The notes beneath the pieces are model-generated. The model ran no database searches. It had not been told where the DNA came from and saw nothing but the letters and a program-made list of their open reading frames with translations. Of a stretch of 40,737 bases of DNA, positions 40,385 to 40,737 are shown piece by piece. The position numbers were made by a program, and so were the translations under genes. The stretch covers positions 1 to 40,737 of the forward strand of contig CAKPXF010000025.1 in assembly GCA_934201705.1 (NCBI GenBank). The letters run 5' to 3'. The stretch's first letter is position 1. Each line of letters begins with the position of its first letter. Source of the DNA: an uncultured Bacilli bacterium. Its GTDB lineage: Bacteria; Bacillota_I; Bacilli_A; RFN20; CAG-631.

Positions 40385-40632
40385 AAATTTCTACTTTGCT
40401 TTTTTTTTCTATTTTGAATTACTTGGTCCTGTGATGCTTTAGAAAGCATAAATTGGCCAACTGCTTCTAAAAAATTTCCTAATGAGTTAACTTCATCAAT
40501 TGATAGATTTTGACTTATTACAAACCCAACAATTGATGAAATTATAGCAAATTCGTTCCCTGTAAATGAAAAAAGGTAGTCTGATAGACTTTTATAATCA
40601 TTATTCATGAATTTATTCATTGAGTCATTCAT
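40381..40632 (-). CDS. Small conserved-looking protein, unknown function
   Basis: The 83-residue product is not recognised. It is soluble-looking: an acidic/Asn-rich start (MNDSMNKFMNNDYKSLSDYL), a hydrophobic middle (EFAIISSIVGFVISQNLS, perhaps a buried helix rather than a span), a helical stretch (SLGNFLEAVGQFMLSKASQ) and a basic tail (RKKKQSRNF). AAAGGAAG is well placed before ATG, which argues for a real gene. It is convergent with prmC and divergent from the promoter at 40659. Confidence 0.6.
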   Translation of the reverse strand: MNDSMNKFMNNDYKSLSDYLFSFTGNEFAIISSIVGFVISQNLSIDEVNSLGNFLEAVGQFMLSKASQDQVIQNRKKKQSRNF

Positions 40633-40658
40633 ATAAATCTTCCTTTTTTTAAAATATA

Positions 40659-40667
40659 TGGTATAAT
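40659..40667 (+). promoter_or_regulatory. Extended -10 promoter at the right edge
   Basis: TGGTATAAT again; transcription would start near 40674 and run out of the window. Confidence 0.6.
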
Positions 40668-40673
40668 ACCTGT

Positions 40674-40737
40674 CTTTAGGTTAGAACCCTAAAATATAGT
40701 GTTAAACTAATCAAAAAACAATTCGGCGTTGAGAATA
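40674..40737 (+). promoter_or_regulatory. 5' leader of a gene beyond the window
   Basis: At least 64 nt are transcribed without a start codon in good context. TTTAGG (40676-40681) and CCTAAA (40689-40694) form a 6-bp hairpin at the 5' end. The downstream gene is not visible. Confidence 0.35.

Noticed and set aside
1..40737. Mycoplasma-type code (TGA = Trp)
   Set aside because: TGA terminates the genes ending at 3954, 34576 and 35421, and tryptophan is written TGG throughout.
1..40737. CRISPR arrays, insertion sequences, prophage or att sites
   Set aside because: No regularly spaced repeats, transposase-like frames or terminal inverted repeats were found on reading through both strands.

Overview
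The window is a 40.7-kb piece of an AT-rich Bacillota chromosome. Gene order and protein style (very high Lys/Asn/Ile, single-chain GlyQS, zinc-type S14, no L30 gene) suggest a Bacilli-side lineage near Erysipelotrichia, RF39 or Mollicutes relatives. TGA is used as a stop in at least three genes (ends at 3954, 34576 and 35421), so this is the standard code and not a Mycoplasma/Spiroplasma genome. The exact taxon is inference.

Left part (1-8.6 kb), accessory in character. A minus-strand unit holds a short DtxR/MntR-type regulator and, 6 nt behind it, tRNA-Thr(CGU) with a terminator. On the plus strand follow a small two-TM protein, an ECF-type sigma factor, an overlapping single-TM protein that is probably its anti-sigma factor, and two proteins that each fuse an ABC ATPase to a MacB/FtsX-like permease. 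These look like one envelope-sensing and export module. An inverted repeat covers the ribosome binding site of the first ABC gene, and an ECF-like promoter candidate precedes the sigma gene. A cytoplasmic GH31 glycosidase comes next.

Middle part (8.6-18.9 kb). A two-gene cassette encodes an IscU/NifU-like scaffold with extra cysteines and a GGGtGRT-family protein of unknown function. Then come rpmE (L31) with a structured leader, and the minus-strand operon glyQS-dnaG-rpoD-trmK, transcribed from a near-consensus promoter with no room for a T-box. rpmE and trmK share a bidirectional terminator. galE and typA are single transcription units.

Right part (19.0-33.7 kb). A merged S10-spc-alpha cluster runs uninterrupted from rpsJ to rplQ, including secY, adk, map, infA, rpmJ and rpoA. 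It starts behind a strong promoter with an A-tract, a 15-nt alternating purine/pyrimidine GC tract and a roughly 120-nt structured leader. rpmD is absent. infA has a 3' extension overlapping rpmJ. A terminator follows rplQ.

Far right (33.7-40.7 kb). A second unit carries the ECF vitamin-transporter energising module ecfA1-ecfA2-ecfT, truA, a fusion of an HAD phosphatase with a PHP-type (histidinol-phosphatase-like) domain, prfA and prmC. A small convergent unknown gene and a divergent promoter with the start of another leader close the window. No CRISPR array, insertion sequence, prophage or rRNA gene was seen.
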